Shown here: positions 39,306 through 47,806 of the stretch, in pieces
Layout: every line of letters starts with the position of its first letter
Position numbering within the stretch: position 1 is the stretch's first letter
Virus record (IMG/VR): IMGVR_UViG_3300048687_000113
Location: 1-64,000 of that record
Source: a virus
Strand: one strand, 5' to 3'
Length of the DNA: 64,000 bases
The notes under the pieces: generated by a model
The model's database searches: none
The model's input: only the letters and a program-made list of their open reading frames with translations
Told to the model about the DNA's origin: nothing
Position numbers and translations under genes: made by a program

Positions 39306-40169
39306 TTACGCACCGTCCAATTCCTGGAATCCGATGCGGCCGTGGCAGGCCGCGCAGTCGCACGTCCACACGTCGTGCAGTTCCTCGGGCTTAAAGACCC
39401 CCGTCGGCGACCAGGGCGCCGAGTCCGTCTGCCAGTCCCAACGGACCTTGACCATGTCCGCGCCGCTGGTGCCGATCACGTACGCCTCGAACGTGAACGG
39501 CGACCGCGCACGTGTCAGGCCACCGGGCCGATCCGGCACCGCGTAGAACGGGCGTGCCCTGACGAGCAGACCGGCGTTGGCCAGCGTTTCTGCTGCGTCC
39601 TTGGCGTGGGTCACCGGCGGACCGATCGGGCGCTCTTCGCTGCTGAACGCCACGTACTTCGTGTACGTCGGGCCCTCGTCGGGGTGGGCGAAGGTTTCGG
39701 CCGGCACTTCGGCCGGCGCCGCCTCGGCCGGCTCGCCCTTCTCAGCCTCAGGATCGGGCTCGCCCTCGGGCTCGTCGTCCTCCGGATCGTCCTCGGGCTC
39801 CGGCTCGGGCAGCACTTCGACGTCGACCGACACCCACTTGAGTCCGCCAGCCGTGAAGCTCTCGGTCTCGCCGGGCTTCATCTCGTCGACGCGCTTCTCG
39901 ACCCACTCGCGCACCGACTCCATGTGGTGGTGGCGGCAGTCCCCGTACGCACGGCACCGCAGCGAAACCGGGTCGAGGACACACCCGCCCTCGCCGAAGT
40001 CCTCCATGCCGGAGAACGTGAGCTTCGGGTGGGCCTCCAGCAGAGACGTGATGGAATTCGCGACCGAGTCCGGCCACTCGAATTCCTCGGTCTCCCCCTC
40101 CAATAGATCCTGGCTCGTCTTGCCGCGAACGGTGCGCTGCTGGCGCCATTCCGTCGTTACACGGATCAT
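39306..40169 (-). CDS. Hypothetical protein with acidic central region
   Basis: 287 residues. N-terminal domain with CVLDPVSLRCRAYGDCRHHH, a long Glu/Pro/Asp tract (EPEPEDDPEDDEPEGEPDPE) and a C-terminal domain ending VWTCDCAACHGRIGFQEL, a Cys-rich zinc-like site. The acidic tract could mimic nucleic acid. Function unknown. Confidence 0.65.
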   Translation of the reverse strand: MIRVTTEWRQQRTVRGKTSQDLLEGETEEFEWPDSVANSITSLLEAHPKLTFSGMEDFGEGGCVLDPVSLRCRAYGDCRHHHMESVREWVEKRVDEMKPGETESFTAGGLKWVSVDVEVLPEPEPEDDPEDDEPEGEPDPEAEKGEPAEAAPAEVPAETFAHPDEGPTYTKYVAFSSEERPIGPPVTHAKDAAETLANAGLLVRARPFYAVPDRPGGLTRARSPFTFEAYVIGTSGADMVKVRWDWQTDSAPWSPTGVFKPEELHDVWTCDCAACHGRIGFQELDGA

Positions 40170-40526
40170 TCATTCCCCCTCGGAATCGCGGCAGTACTCG
40201 CACGGCTTGTGGTGCAAGTTCTCGCAGTCCTCGTCATCCTTGGCGTGCTGGTCGATCAGCCACTGCACGTTCTCCTCGTAGTAGCCGAACTCCCGAGCCA
40301 GGGCCGCTACCGCTTCCACCTCCTCACAGGTCAAGAAGCAGTCGTAGTCGCCGGGAAGAGACCACAACACCTCGTCGCACTTCTTGAGGAAATTGCCCGC
40401 CAGTTCAGCTCGGACCTTGATCCTGCTGGCCGCTTGCCGACGGCGGTACGCCTTAACTTTTCGCGCTTGCCGCACTTGCCCCCTCCAGGGATTGAGCCAT
40501 TCGATTGACGGGATAACAGTTCTCAT
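40170..40526 (-). CDS. Small hypothetical protein with basic N-terminus
   Basis: 118 residues. Very basic first half (RQARKVKAYRRRQAASRIKV) and acidic second half with LTCEEVEAVAALAREFGYYE and a C-terminal CEYCRD. First gene after a strong terminator, thus probably the start of a transcription unit. Confidence 0.65.
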   Translation of the reverse strand: MRTVIPSIEWLNPWRGQVRQARKVKAYRRRQAASRIKVRAELAGNFLKKCDEVLWSLPGDYDCFLTCEEVEAVAALAREFGYYEENVQWLIDQHAKDDEDCENLHHKPCEYCRDSEGE

Positions 40527-40536
40527 TTGCGCAGCG

Positions 40537-40591
40537 AAAAGGGAGCCGACCGGTGCAACACGCGCGCACCGAGGCTCCCTTTTCGCTCGGT
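40537..40591. terminator. Strong bidirectional terminator
   Basis: GCGAAAAGGGAGCC pairs with GGCTCCCTTTTCGC, with an extra CGGTGC/GCACCG segment inside; A-tract on one side and T-tract on the other. Over 18 pairs in all. Separates the genes at 40526 and 40596. Confidence 0.85.
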
Positions 40592-40595
40592 TGAT

Positions 40596-41642
40596 TCAGT
40601 TGTCGTACCGGTAATGGCTCACGTCGGCGTACTTGTCCTGGACCCGCTTTACGAGTCGGTCCCAGGTCTCGTCCCACTGCCCGCGAACGTCCTCCGGAAC
40701 GTCGTCGTACCGGAGAACACGGCCGGGCCAGATCTTGACCCACTTCTTGTGTCCGTCGTCGGCGGCACCGTGGCCGGGCTCGTCGATGTACAGATCCACG
40801 ACCTCGTCGCCGTCGTTGTCGGTTCTCATCGGCCATGACACGACCGCCGGTATCAGCTCCCGACAGATATCGATCACGATGCGCTCGTCGGCCTTCAGCT
40901 CCAACGGCTCACCACTGGCACGCGATGAACGCGTGGACTCCCACCAGTTCTCGAACTCCCATGCGCGGTGATCCTGCGGGTACTTGGAGCGGAACGCTTC
41001 GGTGTACCGGTCGACCTTCGCCGCCCAGGTCTTGCGCTCCGCATCGGTGAGTTCCCGTGTGGGATTCGGTGGGTAATTCCACTGGCCCGCTTCTCCGGGC
41101 CGACCCACGCGCGGCGTGCGGTACTTGTGGTTGTACTCCCGGACCGTCATGCCCTCCGGGTAGTCGTTCATCTGGCTACCGGGTGCGGCGTAGCCCCGGA
41201 ACGCTCCGATGGCGTGGCGGAATGCCTCGGCGCTCATGAGGTCGATGTCCGCGCGCTTGTCGGCGAGCTTCTGCTGGATCTCGGGGTCCTGGCCCAGGTG
41301 TTCACGGGCCAGATCACGGATCGTGTTCATGCGCGGCACGTCGAAGGTCCGCTCGACCACCTGCACTTGGCCGCTGTAGAGAATCCAGGCGACCGGTGTC
41401 CCGTCGACCGTGACCGTGCACCGGAGCGCCGTGGGAATCACCGGCGAGCGTCCCCAGCTCATGTAGTCCAGGGTCCGAGCGTCAGCCGCCGCCACGTGCG
41501 GCGCATACTCCTCATCAGTGAGCAGGCCACGCGGGTGCTCGCAGGTGAGCACGGCCTGGTGCTTGAGCGTGAACCCCTTCACCTTGTGGTGGGTATTGAG
41601 TGTGCGAAGCGCGGCCACCGTCGCGCCGATATCGAGCTGCAT
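40596..41642 (-). CDS. Large hypothetical protein
   Basis: 348 residues. ATVAALRTLNTHHKVKGFTL, TALRCTVTVDGTPVAWILYS, a helical middle (PEIQQKLADKRADIDLMSAE) and a C-terminal domain DNDGDEVVDLYIDEPGHGAA with WVKIWPGRVLRYDDVPEDVR. No catalytic motif recognised. Confidence 0.65.
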   Translation of the reverse strand: MQLDIGATVAALRTLNTHHKVKGFTLKHQAVLTCEHPRGLLTDEEYAPHVAAADARTLDYMSWGRSPVIPTALRCTVTVDGTPVAWILYSGQVQVVERTFDVPRMNTIRDLAREHLGQDPEIQQKLADKRADIDLMSAEAFRHAIGAFRGYAAPGSQMNDYPEGMTVREYNHKYRTPRVGRPGEAGQWNYPPNPTRELTDAERKTWAAKVDRYTEAFRSKYPQDHRAWEFENWWESTRSSRASGEPLELKADERIVIDICRELIPAVVSWPMRTDNDGDEVVDLYIDEPGHGAADDGHKKWVKIWPGRVLRYDDVPEDVRGQWDETWDRLVKRVQDKYADVSHYRYDN

Positions 41643-41785
41643 AAAGCCCCCCATTGTGTGTGCCGAGTTGCTGCGGCATCCGGGCCGACCCCACGGCCGG
41701 CCGGAGCGCAGACAGGCGTGCAGCGGGTCGCGCACAGCCACGGCCGGCCTGGGTACCGAACGGCACCGAGGCCCGCTGAAGCTGT

Positions 41786-42169
41786 CTACGCGTCCACCGG
41801 CCGCTCGTCGTCGATCGGCCGCTCGCTGTCGATCAGGTCCTGGATCTCGTCGAGCCGGAAGCCGAGGTGTCGGTTCGAGCGGTCGAGTGCGCCGGGGGCA
41901 CGGTGGTTGGCCAGCTCGTCGACCATGCGCCGCATCACTCCGGCCTGCTGGGCGAGGTCATCGGCGAGCGCGAGCAGCTTGCTGCTCATGTCCAGCCGGT
42001 CAAGGGACTCGCGGAGGAACGCGAGCGCATTGACGTCGATAGCGCCGGAGTTGGCGAACGCGTAGGCCAGGCTCTCGACTTCGCTCTGCACGAGCGTGAT
42101 CTCACGGCCGACCGGACCTTCGAGCCGGGTAAGGGCCTGGTGCTCGGACTGGAATGGGACGATGGTCAT
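41786..42169 (-). CDS. Helical hypothetical protein
   Basis: 127 residues, helical throughout (FQSEHQALTRLEGPVGREIT, SSKLLALADDLAQQAGVMRR, GFRLDEIQDLIDSERPIDDE); may form a coiled coil. ATG overlaps the upstream stop. Confidence 0.65.
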   Translation of the reverse strand: MTIVPFQSEHQALTRLEGPVGREITLVQSEVESLAYAFANSGAIDVNALAFLRESLDRLDMSSKLLALADDLAQQAGVMRRMVDELANHRAPGALDRSNRHLGFRLDEIQDLIDSERPIDDERPVDA

Positions 42170-42504
42170 GCGGACACCTCTTTCTGGATCTCGTTGGGAA
42201 CGAACCCCGGGCGGGCCGCTAGGCCCTCGTACATGGGGTCGAACCATTGCGGGTGAAGCAGGTTGGGCCAGAATTCGACCCCGTCGATGGTTTCGATCCG
42301 CGTGATCGCGAGCGGGTGTTCCTGAGCACGCGTGCACCGGAAATGCGCCCCCTGCCGGGGCGTGGTGTCGGTGTAGTCCTCGCGCAGACAGGCGAACTCC
42401 CTGCTGAACTCCAGGAAGTTGACCCATTGGGCCGCTACCGTGGCGTCACTGTCACCGAACTGCGTCGTGACACCCGGGACGTACCGGAATTGTGCGGCGC
42501 TCAT
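42166..42504 (-). CDS. Hypothetical protein
   Basis: 112 residues. SAAQFRYVPGVTTQFGDSDA and FREDYTD-like acidic turn, HFRCTRAQEHPLAITRIETI. Likely a small globular protein; no family recognised. Confidence 0.6.
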   Translation of the reverse strand: MSAAQFRYVPGVTTQFGDSDATVAAQWVNFLEFSREFACLREDYTDTTPRQGAHFRCTRAQEHPLAITRIETIDGVEFWPNLLHPQWFDPMYEGLAARPGFVPNEIQKEVSA

Positions 42505-42526
42505 ACCGCGACCTCCTGTCGATTGG

Positions 42527-43003
42527 TTAGCGGACGTACATGGGCTCGGAGTCCCGTCCGTACATGCTGGACTTCCGGTTCGTGGCGTCGAATGCGCGGT
42601 AACGCCGGTTCACGCGCTCGACGCGCGACTGGGGGCCGAACCGCTGCCGGGGCTTGACCCCGTTCCACAGCGCCTTGCGCTCGATACGGTGGCGTCGGTG
42701 GGCAGGTATTTCCGGGGCGAGGATCTTGAAGTGCGTCCGCCGGGCACGCAGCCTTTTCGCGTTCAGCGGGGGCCGCTTCATCGAGCGCATTTCGTCTGCA
42801 ACGTCCATGCGACTGAGGCGCCGATTACTGGCGATGACCATGCGCCCGATCACGTACGCGGTATCGGTCATCCCCGACCGCTGTGCGCGCAGGTTCGCGA
42901 ACCGGCTCTCAACGAACAACCCATGCCCGTAATGCACGTGGTGCGTGGAGTCGAGATTCAGAGAGCGCCGAGCCGCAGCTCGGCGCAGATTTTCGTGCTG
43001 CAT
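42527..43003 (-). CDS. Very basic hypothetical protein
   Basis: 158 residues, very rich in Arg and His (NLRRAAARRSLNLDSTHHVH, MKRPPLNAKRLRARRTHFKI, HRRHRIERKALWNGVKPRQR). Probably binds nucleic acid. GC and codon bias are weaker than in genes further left, a trend that continues to 44.5 kb. Confidence 0.6.
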   Translation of the reverse strand: MQHENLRRAAARRSLNLDSTHHVHYGHGLFVESRFANLRAQRSGMTDTAYVIGRMVIASNRRLSRMDVADEMRSMKRPPLNAKRLRARRTHFKILAPEIPAHRRHRIERKALWNGVKPRQRFGPQSRVERVNRRYRAFDATNRKSSMYGRDSEPMYVR

Positions 43004-43017
43004 AGTGCCTCCCGGCG

Positions 43018-43050
43018 TTGTTGCGGCATCCCGGACGATTCCCGGGATGT
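43018..43050. terminator. Hairpin in the leader of the basic-protein gene
   Basis: GCATCCCGG and CCGGGATG pair across ACGATTC or similar. The adjacent GTTGTTGCGGCATCC also occurs, nearly unchanged, in the leader of the gene starting at 41642 (41667-41681), so the leaders share a short repeat. Confidence 0.45.
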
Positions 43051-43063
43051 TCCTCGCGCTGGA

Positions 43064-43432
43064 TCAGCAGGGCTGTTCCTCCACGCGCATGTCGCATGCG
43101 CGGCACGTTCGGCTGTCGGTGCAGCACTCCGTGAGGTCCGTGTTGGCTCCGGCCACGTGCATCTCGTATCGAGTGGCGATTCCCGCCCGGTACAGGACGA
43201 CCTCAGCCGCCTTTTTGGCTATGGATTCCGTGCGCGCCCACACGTCCACGGTGTGCACGATGACCCCGTCCGCATTCCGGCATTCCACGGTCATGCGGGT
43301 CTGGACGTTGACGTGATGGCCGTTCATGAGCCAGCAACCGCACGGGCGTTGAGAAAGCCCGTGCGTCAGCTCCTTCGTACGGAGTTCCACGACCGCATCG
43401 ATAGCCGTAAGCGGTCCAGTGGTGATGGTCAT
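43064..43432 (-). CDS. Cysteine-rich hypothetical protein
   Basis: 122 residues. CGCWLMNG, VECRNADG and a C-terminal CCTDSRTCRACDMRVEEQPC (five cysteines in 20 residues). The middle is helical (SIAKKAAEVVLYRAG). Probably metal-binding; function unknown. Confidence 0.6.
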   Translation of the reverse strand: MTITTGPLTAIDAVVELRTKELTHGLSQRPCGCWLMNGHHVNVQTRMTVECRNADGVIVHTVDVWARTESIAKKAAEVVLYRAGIATRYEMHVAGANTDLTECCTDSRTCRACDMRVEEQPC

Positions 43433-43448
43433 GGGCTTACCTTTCGGG

Positions 43449-43499
43449 CATGGAAAAGGGCCGCACCCCGTGACGATTTCCCGTCCGGAATGCGGCCCT
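43449..43499 (-). terminator. Rho-independent terminator
   Basis: Minus strand GGGCCGCA ... TGCGGCCC followed by TTTTCC, with an inner TTCCGG/CGGG-type segment. Lies between genes at 43432 and 43517. Confidence 0.75.
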
Positions 43500-43516
43500 G
43501 CTGTGTGGTGGTGTGG

Positions 43517-44041
43517 TTACGCGGGAGTGGTCGAGTAGCGGACCGACGCACCGTGCTTGCGCGCGAATACGTCGAGTCTGGCGCCGTCGCGCGTCATCGA
43601 GCCGACGTGTTCCCACATGCGCGGCGCGGCTCCCCACGTTATGTACTTGACGCAGTCCCGCACGTCCTGCGGCAGCTCAGCAGCCTTGATAGATGTGTAG
43701 ACGCGCGTGCGCAGGTTCGGCACGTGCGGCGCCTTGACCGGCTTCGGCGGCGTCTCCGGCTTACCCATAGCGGCTTCCCACAGAGTCTTGGGAGTCGGGG
43801 CCGGGCACCGAGTTTCAAGCGGCGTGAGCGGCAGGATCTTGGGGGAAGGCTTCGCCGCAAACGTGGCGGACACCGTGGCGTGCGTGCGCGCGAGATTCTC
43901 TACTGCCTTCACACTCAGCGCGGCGTGCGTGCCCGTGGCGCCCATTTCAGCGCCACGCATGTGGTCGAGAAATGCCAGATCCTTCCGGCGCTTGTCTGCG
44001 ACGCGTGCGCGCTTACGGGCGCGATTGGTAGAACGGCTCAT
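43517..44041 (-). CDS. Basic hypothetical protein
   Basis: 174 residues. Strongly basic start (STNRARKRARVADKRRKDLA), helical KAVENLARTHATVSATFAAK, a Pro-rich linker and a C-terminal domain (RTRVYTSIKAAELPQDVRDC, RKHGASVRYSTTPA). ATG overlaps the upstream stop. Confidence 0.6.
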   Translation of the reverse strand: MSRSTNRARKRARVADKRRKDLAFLDHMRGAEMGATGTHAALSVKAVENLARTHATVSATFAAKPSPKILPLTPLETRCPAPTPKTLWEAAMGKPETPPKPVKAPHVPNLRTRVYTSIKAAELPQDVRDCVKYITWGAAPRMWEHVGSMTRDGARLDVFARKHGASVRYSTTPA

Positions 44042-44541
44042 GATCCTTTGTTCTCCTTTTCCAGGGTGCGGACGATTCGGCGCAGATCCCGAGCGATGTT
44101 GCCGTACGTGTCGCGCGCTATACCCTTAGCGGAGCGCTGCATTTTCAGCGCGTAGTCACGTGCCGCGCGCATTTCACTGATCACGCGCGTGTCGTAATAC
44201 GGGCAGGCAGCGTCAACGCGTACGAGGAACGCGTAGCCGTTGTTGTCCCCGTGACCCATGCCGCGCGCAAAAGACCCGGGCACATAGGTGGGAGAGTTCC
44301 CCAGTTCCTTGGGCGCGTCCGAAAGGACGTGACGCTTAGGCGTGCGGAGGTTCTTACCCGTGTGCCGCTTGTGGGGCGCGTTTACCTTTGCGCTCGTACG
44401 GTCCCCACGGAGATTGATCTTGCCCTTGTAGTTCACCGGGTAGTTACGCGCTTTGTGACTGTTCGTGTTCGGCGCCATTCGCGCCTGAGAAACCGGCGGA
44501 CCGAAAGCAACCGTTCCGGCCCCGTAGTGACTACCGCTCAT
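44038..44541 (-). CDS. Basic hypothetical protein, first gene of the leftward block
   Basis: 167 residues, ATG with AAGGGGG upstream. Asn/Lys/His-rich first half (KARNYPVNYKGKINLRGDRT, KRHTGKNLRTPKRHVLSDAP) and helical second half (SEMRAARDYALKMQRSAKGI). The first protein gene encountered going left from the 2.7-kb structured region, so its promoter probably lies in that region. Confidence 0.6.
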   Translation of the reverse strand: MSGSHYGAGTVAFGPPVSQARMAPNTNSHKARNYPVNYKGKINLRGDRTSAKVNAPHKRHTGKNLRTPKRHVLSDAPKELGNSPTYVPGSFARGMGHGDNNGYAFLVRVDAACPYYDTRVISEMRAARDYALKMQRSAKGIARDTYGNIARDLRRIVRTLEKENKGS

Positions 44542-44939
44542 GTGTGCCACCCCCTTACGTGTGTGTGCTGTCAGGTTCGTACGCGCGCTAGGTCTTGCAC
44601 CTAGACAGATCACCCGAGAATTTCCGAGCGTCAGAGCTATATTCGCGCGTCCCCATTTCCGTTTAGGTTTGTGTTCGCTTAGGCAACCACCCATGACCCT
44701 GTATCCACATAGACCATTGGGGGAGGAAATCTCGGCACGTGTGGCACTCCCCTTTCCACAGGGGGCGCCTACGCGGTAGCGGTTCATTTCGAGAGGATTC
44801 CTAGCGCCACTGCCCCAACGTTCAGAACAGTGTTTTAACGGACATTGAGGCCAACCCCACCTAGGAGGTTCCCGCCCCGTACCCAACCACCGCTTACCGG
44901 CTTACTCACCCTCACGGGCTTTCCTCGGCAGTTCAGCTG
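44542..44939. promoter_or_regulatory. Upstream region of the leftward block
   Basis: Non-coding. Contains a small perfect hairpin CTAGGT-CTTGC-ACCTAG at 44588-44604 and an AATATAGC sequence on the minus strand near 44636 that could be part of a promoter. The same CTAGGT/ACCTAG pairing recurs at 45145-45185. Confidence 0.4.
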
Positions 44940-45850
44940 TCGTTCCGTGCTACTGGTCCCCTTGCCGATGCACGTTTCCGCGCACGGCCGAAGATTCCGT
45001 TGCAATGTCTCGTGACTTCGAAAGTTCATGGGCGCGAAAAACCGCGCGGTGAAGTCACCGGAGAGACACTGCGTCCCTACACAACTACCTCTCGTGCCAG
45101 GAAATCGCCGCTCAGTTCCCAACCCCTGCCAAGGGGCTTAACCGCTAGGTGGCCCGATCGCTTCACAGCGTCGAAACTGACCTAGCAGCCGTCCAGAGGT
45201 GACGCGTCCGTAAAGGTAGGCACTGGCGTGCGCGGACTGACGTCACGATGGGACGGGAAACTGGCAACCAAGACCGTAGAGGCTTAAATGAGGCTCTCTC
45301 CCCTGTGCGAGCAAGAGAGGGCTTTAGCCACGGTCACGCGTGGCGAGGAAATGAAACGCCACGTGTGCCAGGAATACCGGGATAGGACCGGCGTCACACC
45401 CGCTAGACGCACGGGTGCCATAGGGCACGGCGAGGGAATTCCCCTCGCTCTGATCACCCCCCTTTCGCGCCCCCCGCCCGCCGGATTGGCGAGCTGCGGT
45501 GGGGACAGACACGTTTCTACGGCATCACGAGGGTGTTGTGATGCCCTATTTTGTAATCACTCAACTGCGTTCCGTGGTAACACCAGGTCAGAGGTGGCGC
45601 CAGAGGGCTAAAGAATCTTGAAAATAGGGGGGACATCTCAGCATGCGGACGATCAAGCTGTCGCGATTGCCCGGGTGAATCTGGACAAGCTACGCGTTGT
45701 CGCCTAGTTCCTTACGAATACCCCTGTGTCCGTATTCAGGAGGGCAAAATTTCATGATCGCTCCCCATGGGGCGTCAAGCCCCTAGAGGTGCCGAAAACA
45801 GCCCCTGACCTGCGAAAACACAATTTTTCCGCGATCATGGAAAACGGCCG
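44940..45850 (+). ncRNA. Candidate large structured RNA
   Basis: No credible gene. Nested, well-matched stems include CCGTGC/GCACGG (44944/44980), GCTAGGT/ACCTAGC (45144/45180) enclosing CGCT-TCAC-AGCG, a three-part helix at 45272-45335 (GACCGT/ACGGTC, GGCT/AGCC, then GGCTCTCTC with GAGAGGGCT), a ten-pair arm around CGTGGCG/CGCCACG (45336-45364), GCGAGGG/CCCTCGC near 45432-45450, and a 12-pair closing stem 45750-45761/45831-45842. Unpaired parts are A-rich on the plus strand (GAAA, GGAAA, CGAAAA), which favours plus-strand RNA. Size and style recall giant phage RNAs such as GOLLD or ROOL, but no family-specific motif was recognised. Could alternatively be an origin region. Confidence 0.45.
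45521..45553 (+). terminator. Hairpin with weak U-tract inside the structured region
   Basis: Perfect eight-pair stem GGCATCAC/GTGATGCC, loop of nine, followed by CTATTTTGT. Could end a plus-strand RNA at about 45553 or be an internal arm of a longer one. Confidence 0.5.
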
Positions 45851-46249
45851 TTCGGAGGGGCCGCCCGCGCCGACGTGGGTACCAAAACGGCACAACCGGG
45901 ACAAAAAAATCCCGCGCCCCTGTACGCCTCCCTACGGCGCTCCCCTCCCTTGGGGGCCCGACGGTCCGACCGTGGCGTTTCAGGCCGGTACAGGGCCGCT
46001 GACAGGGGCTCTTGCCACTGCCCGCGCGCCGACGGGGGGTGCGTAAGGGGGCGCCCGTGGCTCTGTATGCCTCTGTCGTGGCCTAACTCGGCGTCGGGGT
46101 CCCCTTGCCTCCCCACGGGGTCCGACGCGTCAGGACGGCGCTCAGCGACTCGCGCCTACCTGTGGGTAAGGAATTGCCCGCTTGTGATTTAAGCGGAGGT
46201 CGGCATCCGTTTAATTCACAAGGGGGCAGGATCTTTCCGTGGGGTAAGG

Positions 46250-46339
46250 TGACGGCGCCTCATATGGATTACCTGAATCCATATTCAAAAACTGACGGCG
46301 CGTCATGAGGACTGGCACGCTCCACATGACAGGGCGTCA
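46250..46339. promoter_or_regulatory. Three TGACG-N3-CGTCA-type operator repeats around a palindrome
   Basis: TGACGGCGCCTCA (46250), TGACGGCGCGTCA (46293, perfect inverted repeat) and TGACAGGGCGTCA (46327). Spacing is 43 and 34 bp. A separate perfect nine-pair palindrome (ATATGGATT, loop ACCTG, AATCCATAT) lies between the first two. Looks like a regulator-binding or iteron cluster. Confidence 0.55.
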
Positions 46340-46702
46340 GGAAATACGGGCTAATCCGACACGCCCCGGAAAATGCACGGGCGCGAAAATTCGGGGGTTC
46401 TCATGCGGTGTGCCCCCACTTGCGGCAGTACGACAGGGTATGAGGTAGAGGATCACGACACGCCCGCGCTTGCCCGGCTATGAGGTAGCAACTCCCCTAT
46501 GCCGGTGAAATGGCTAATGCCAGGGGTGCGGCTTAGGTCCGCATACGTGCATTTTAGGCAGTACCTCACACTCGCCCCGTTACCTGTTGATACGTGCAGA
46601 CATGAGGCGGATAGGCATTATGCCGGTATTTGCAATGCAAAGCGGAGCGCAGGTTCCGCTAGCATTGCGGTACGCGCTGGTAACGTCACGATGCGCTCAA
46701 CA

Positions 46703-46756
46703 TTACGCAAGGTAGCTGGAACTACCGTGCGTAACATGGGGCATAGGGCATGTTAC
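46703..46756. other. Two mutually exclusive hairpins
   Basis: Hairpin A: TTACGCA-A-GGTAG / CTACC-G-TGCGTAA (12 pairs, one mismatch, 46703-46734). Hairpin B: GTAACATG / CATGTTAC (eight perfect pairs, 46731-46756). They share GTAA, so only one can form at a time, as in an attenuator or switch. Confidence 0.5.
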
Positions 46757-47281
46757 CGGGAGTACGGGGCGCATGGGTGCCTTTCGGGGCAGACCCGGGG
46801 GTACGTGATTTCCAGCCCTATAAGCCTCACGAGTGCCGCAACCCCTCGAAACCGGACAAATAGGTGACGAATCCCTGCAAACCCGGACCCCCCACCATTA
46901 AACGCCCAAAATGGACAATTGGGTGCCTGGGCCTCCACACGCTTCTCAGCGGTAGGCCGGCGGGCAGTGTCCTCGCTGCCGGCAGTGGCCGGACGCCAAT
47001 ATTCCGTTTTATTGCGGGTGGCCGAGGGCTCAGGGAACCGCCCGGGGCCCTCGGCCCGGATTCGGACCCACCAGGTGCCGAACTCCAGGCCACGAAGGTA
47101 TCAAACGGCATACAGGGGCTGTCTGTTGCTCGTCCCGCGAATTGGGTGCGGGGCCGCCGGAGTCTCAACGTCACGCGATGGTCTGCCGTAAGGGTCACCC
47201 CTCGTGGACGCCCACCAGACGCGCGCCAGAGCAGCGGACGCGGCCCCGCAGGACGAGGATAGCGATCGGCCTGCGGAGCTT

Positions 47282-47608
47282 CTACGGCGCCGGCAGCACA
47301 TCCGTTTCGACGTTCTCGACGAGCCGCACGATGTCGGCCGGCCGGATCGGGCGTTTCTCGCCAGTGGCTTCCCAGCGAGTGCGCGGGCCGTGGAGGACCA
47401 GGAGCGGGGACATCTCCTCGCCGTCGTCGTACACCGGGAACTCCCGCTTGCGCACATCGCCCAGGGCAAGTGACAGGGCGTATGCCGTGATGGTGGACAG
47501 CGGGAGGCCGTTCGGTCCTCTTACGGGCTCGTGCCGCCGACCGGCCCACCGGCAGATGGCGTCGGCTTCGGCCTGCGTGACGCGCTTAAGTGTGAGATCC
47601 GGGCTCAT
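47282..47608 (-). CDS. Small hypothetical protein
   Basis: 108 residues. DAICRWAGRRHEPVRGPNG, YALSLALGDVRKREFPVYDD and RPADIVRLVENVETDVLPAP. The initial helical region with 'QAEADAICRWAG' looks DNA-binding-like but no HTH is certain. Transcribed toward the structured region. Confidence 0.6.
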   Translation of the reverse strand: MSPDLTLKRVTQAEADAICRWAGRRHEPVRGPNGLPLSTITAYALSLALGDVRKREFPVYDDGEEMSPLLVLHGPRTRWEATGEKRPIRPADIVRLVENVETDVLPAP

Positions 47609-47806
47609 GCCTCAACGGTAGGCCGGAGAGGCGCCGTTCAAGTGCGGTTCGTTCGACCCCAGCTCGACCGCAGAAAGGCCGGCGACCCTCGACGGGGGTG
47701 GCAAGGGCCGCCGGTGTGTGAGGGCCGGCCGCCCAGCCCCGAAGGGCCCCCACGAGCAGCCGACAGCTCCGACGGTACAGCGTCACGAGTGGGTCAGGAT
47801 GGCCGT

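Larger units (their letters stand above)
45851..47280. other. Non-coding structured region, right part
   Basis: About 1.4 kb without a gene showing the GC-biased codon use of its neighbours. Hairpins include ACGGT-CCG-ACCGT near 45960, GCGTCGG/CCGACGC with inner CCCC/GGGG (46091-46128), ATATGGATT/AATCCATAT (46262-46284), TTTGC-AAT-GCAAA (46629-46641) and compound stems at 46703-46756. Two copies of TATGAGGTAG (46439 and 46480) are 40 bp apart. The last 400 bp (46860-47280) hold nothing I can name. Confidence 0.45.

Noticed and set aside
40073-40088. CCACTCGAATTCCTCG, similar to half of the 16-bp operator
   Set aside because: Inside coding sequence and lacking the second arm.
44820-46860. Possible rRNA, tmRNA, RNase P RNA or tRNA genes in the gene-free region
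   Set aside because: Searched by eye for the conserved cores (T-loop GTTCRANYC with acceptor stem, RNase P and tmRNA ends); none found.
46864-47262. 132-codon plus-strand frame in the right part of the gene-free region
   Set aside because: Codon third positions show no GC bias and the product is low in structure; better explained as non-coding.
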